A stretch of 13,228 bases of DNA, taken from the NCBI GenBank assembly GCA_038526245.1, contig JBCBGZ010000078.1, forward strand, positions 1 to 13,228. Reading direction: 5' to 3'. The notes under the pieces are model-generated. The model worked only from the letters and a program-made list of their open reading frames with translations, was not told the origin of the DNA and ran no database searches. Shown here piece after piece: positions 13,178 to 13,228 of this stretch. The stretch is from UBA5336 sp038526245. Lineage in GTDB: Bacteria; Pseudomonadota; Alphaproteobacteria; Caulobacterales; Hyphomonadaceae. How positions within the stretch are numbered: the first letter of the stretch is position 1; each line of letters begins with the position of its first letter. The position numbers were made by a program, and so were the translations under genes.

Positions 13178-13228
13178 CTAGCGCCCGGTTGAGCCGAAGC
13201 CGCCTGCGCCGCGATCGGTTTCCGGCAG
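13178..13228 (-). CDS. dut: Deoxyuridine triphosphatase (dUTPase), C-terminal tail (rest outside window)
   Basis: The minus strand from the window edge reads 16 codons and a TAG: LPETDRGAGGFGSTGR. RGAGGFGSTG is motif V of trimeric dUTPases, the flexible glycine-rich tail whose phenylalanine stacks on the uracil ring. The spacing from the motif to the C-terminus (one arginine, then stop) is usual for bacterial Dut. dUTPase hydrolyses dUTP to dUMP and pyrophosphate, preventing uracil incorporation into DNA and feeding dTMP synthesis. Only the tail is seen, but the motif is nearly unique to this family. The 85 bases between this stop and the upstream gene hold no recognised gene. Confidence 0.85.
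   Translation of the reverse strand: MPETDRGAGGFGSTGR

Overview
The window looks like chromosomal core DNA from a stalked or budding-type alphaproteobacterium, most likely of the Hyphomonadaceae/Maricaulaceae/Caulobacter group. The main reason is a near-canonical CtrA, the cell-cycle master regulator of that group, with a CcrM-type GANTC site and a CtrA-type half site in front of it. High GC, polar-flagellum genes flhF and flhG, and class-typical versions of rbfA, rpsO, pnp and dut agree with this. The genus is not resolved.

Layout. (1) Positions 1-1326, plus strand: the C-terminal part of flhF, followed with no gap by flhG. These genes set the position and number of polar flagella. (2) Positions 1327-2223: ctrA with its own regulatory region and a stem-loop terminator. 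(3) Positions 2342-3907, plus strand: a YcxB-like membrane protein, rbfA (30S maturation) and a small two-helix membrane protein. (4) Positions 3904-7883, minus strand: an envelope/export block. In transcription order it holds a degenerate secreted CAP-domain protein, a large secreted DUF2341/CCDG/DUF11-like protein, then uridine kinase followed by a second, intact-looking CAP-domain protein. (5) Positions 8102-10572, minus strand: rpsO-pnp with a terminator between the genes and another after pnp. (6) Positions 10813-11966, plus strand: a GFA/CENP-V zinc protein and a Tag-like DNA glycosylase. (7) Positions 11970-12521, minus strand: a DUF697/YcjF-like membrane protein. (8) Positions 12640-13092, plus strand: a small membrane protein whose 3' part runs into a palindromic repeat. 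(9) The last 51 bases, minus strand: the C-terminal tail of dUTPase.

No RNA genes, prophage, transposase or CRISPR array are visible, and no gene-free stretch exceeds 300 bases. No clear new multi-gene system stands out. The most interesting points are the altered GTPase G3 motif in FlhF next to an FlhG without a recognisable activator motif, the two secreted CAP proteins around a large surface protein, several promoters placed for leaderless mRNAs, the ctrA control region, and the inverted rpsO-pnp unit lying apart from rbfA without truB.
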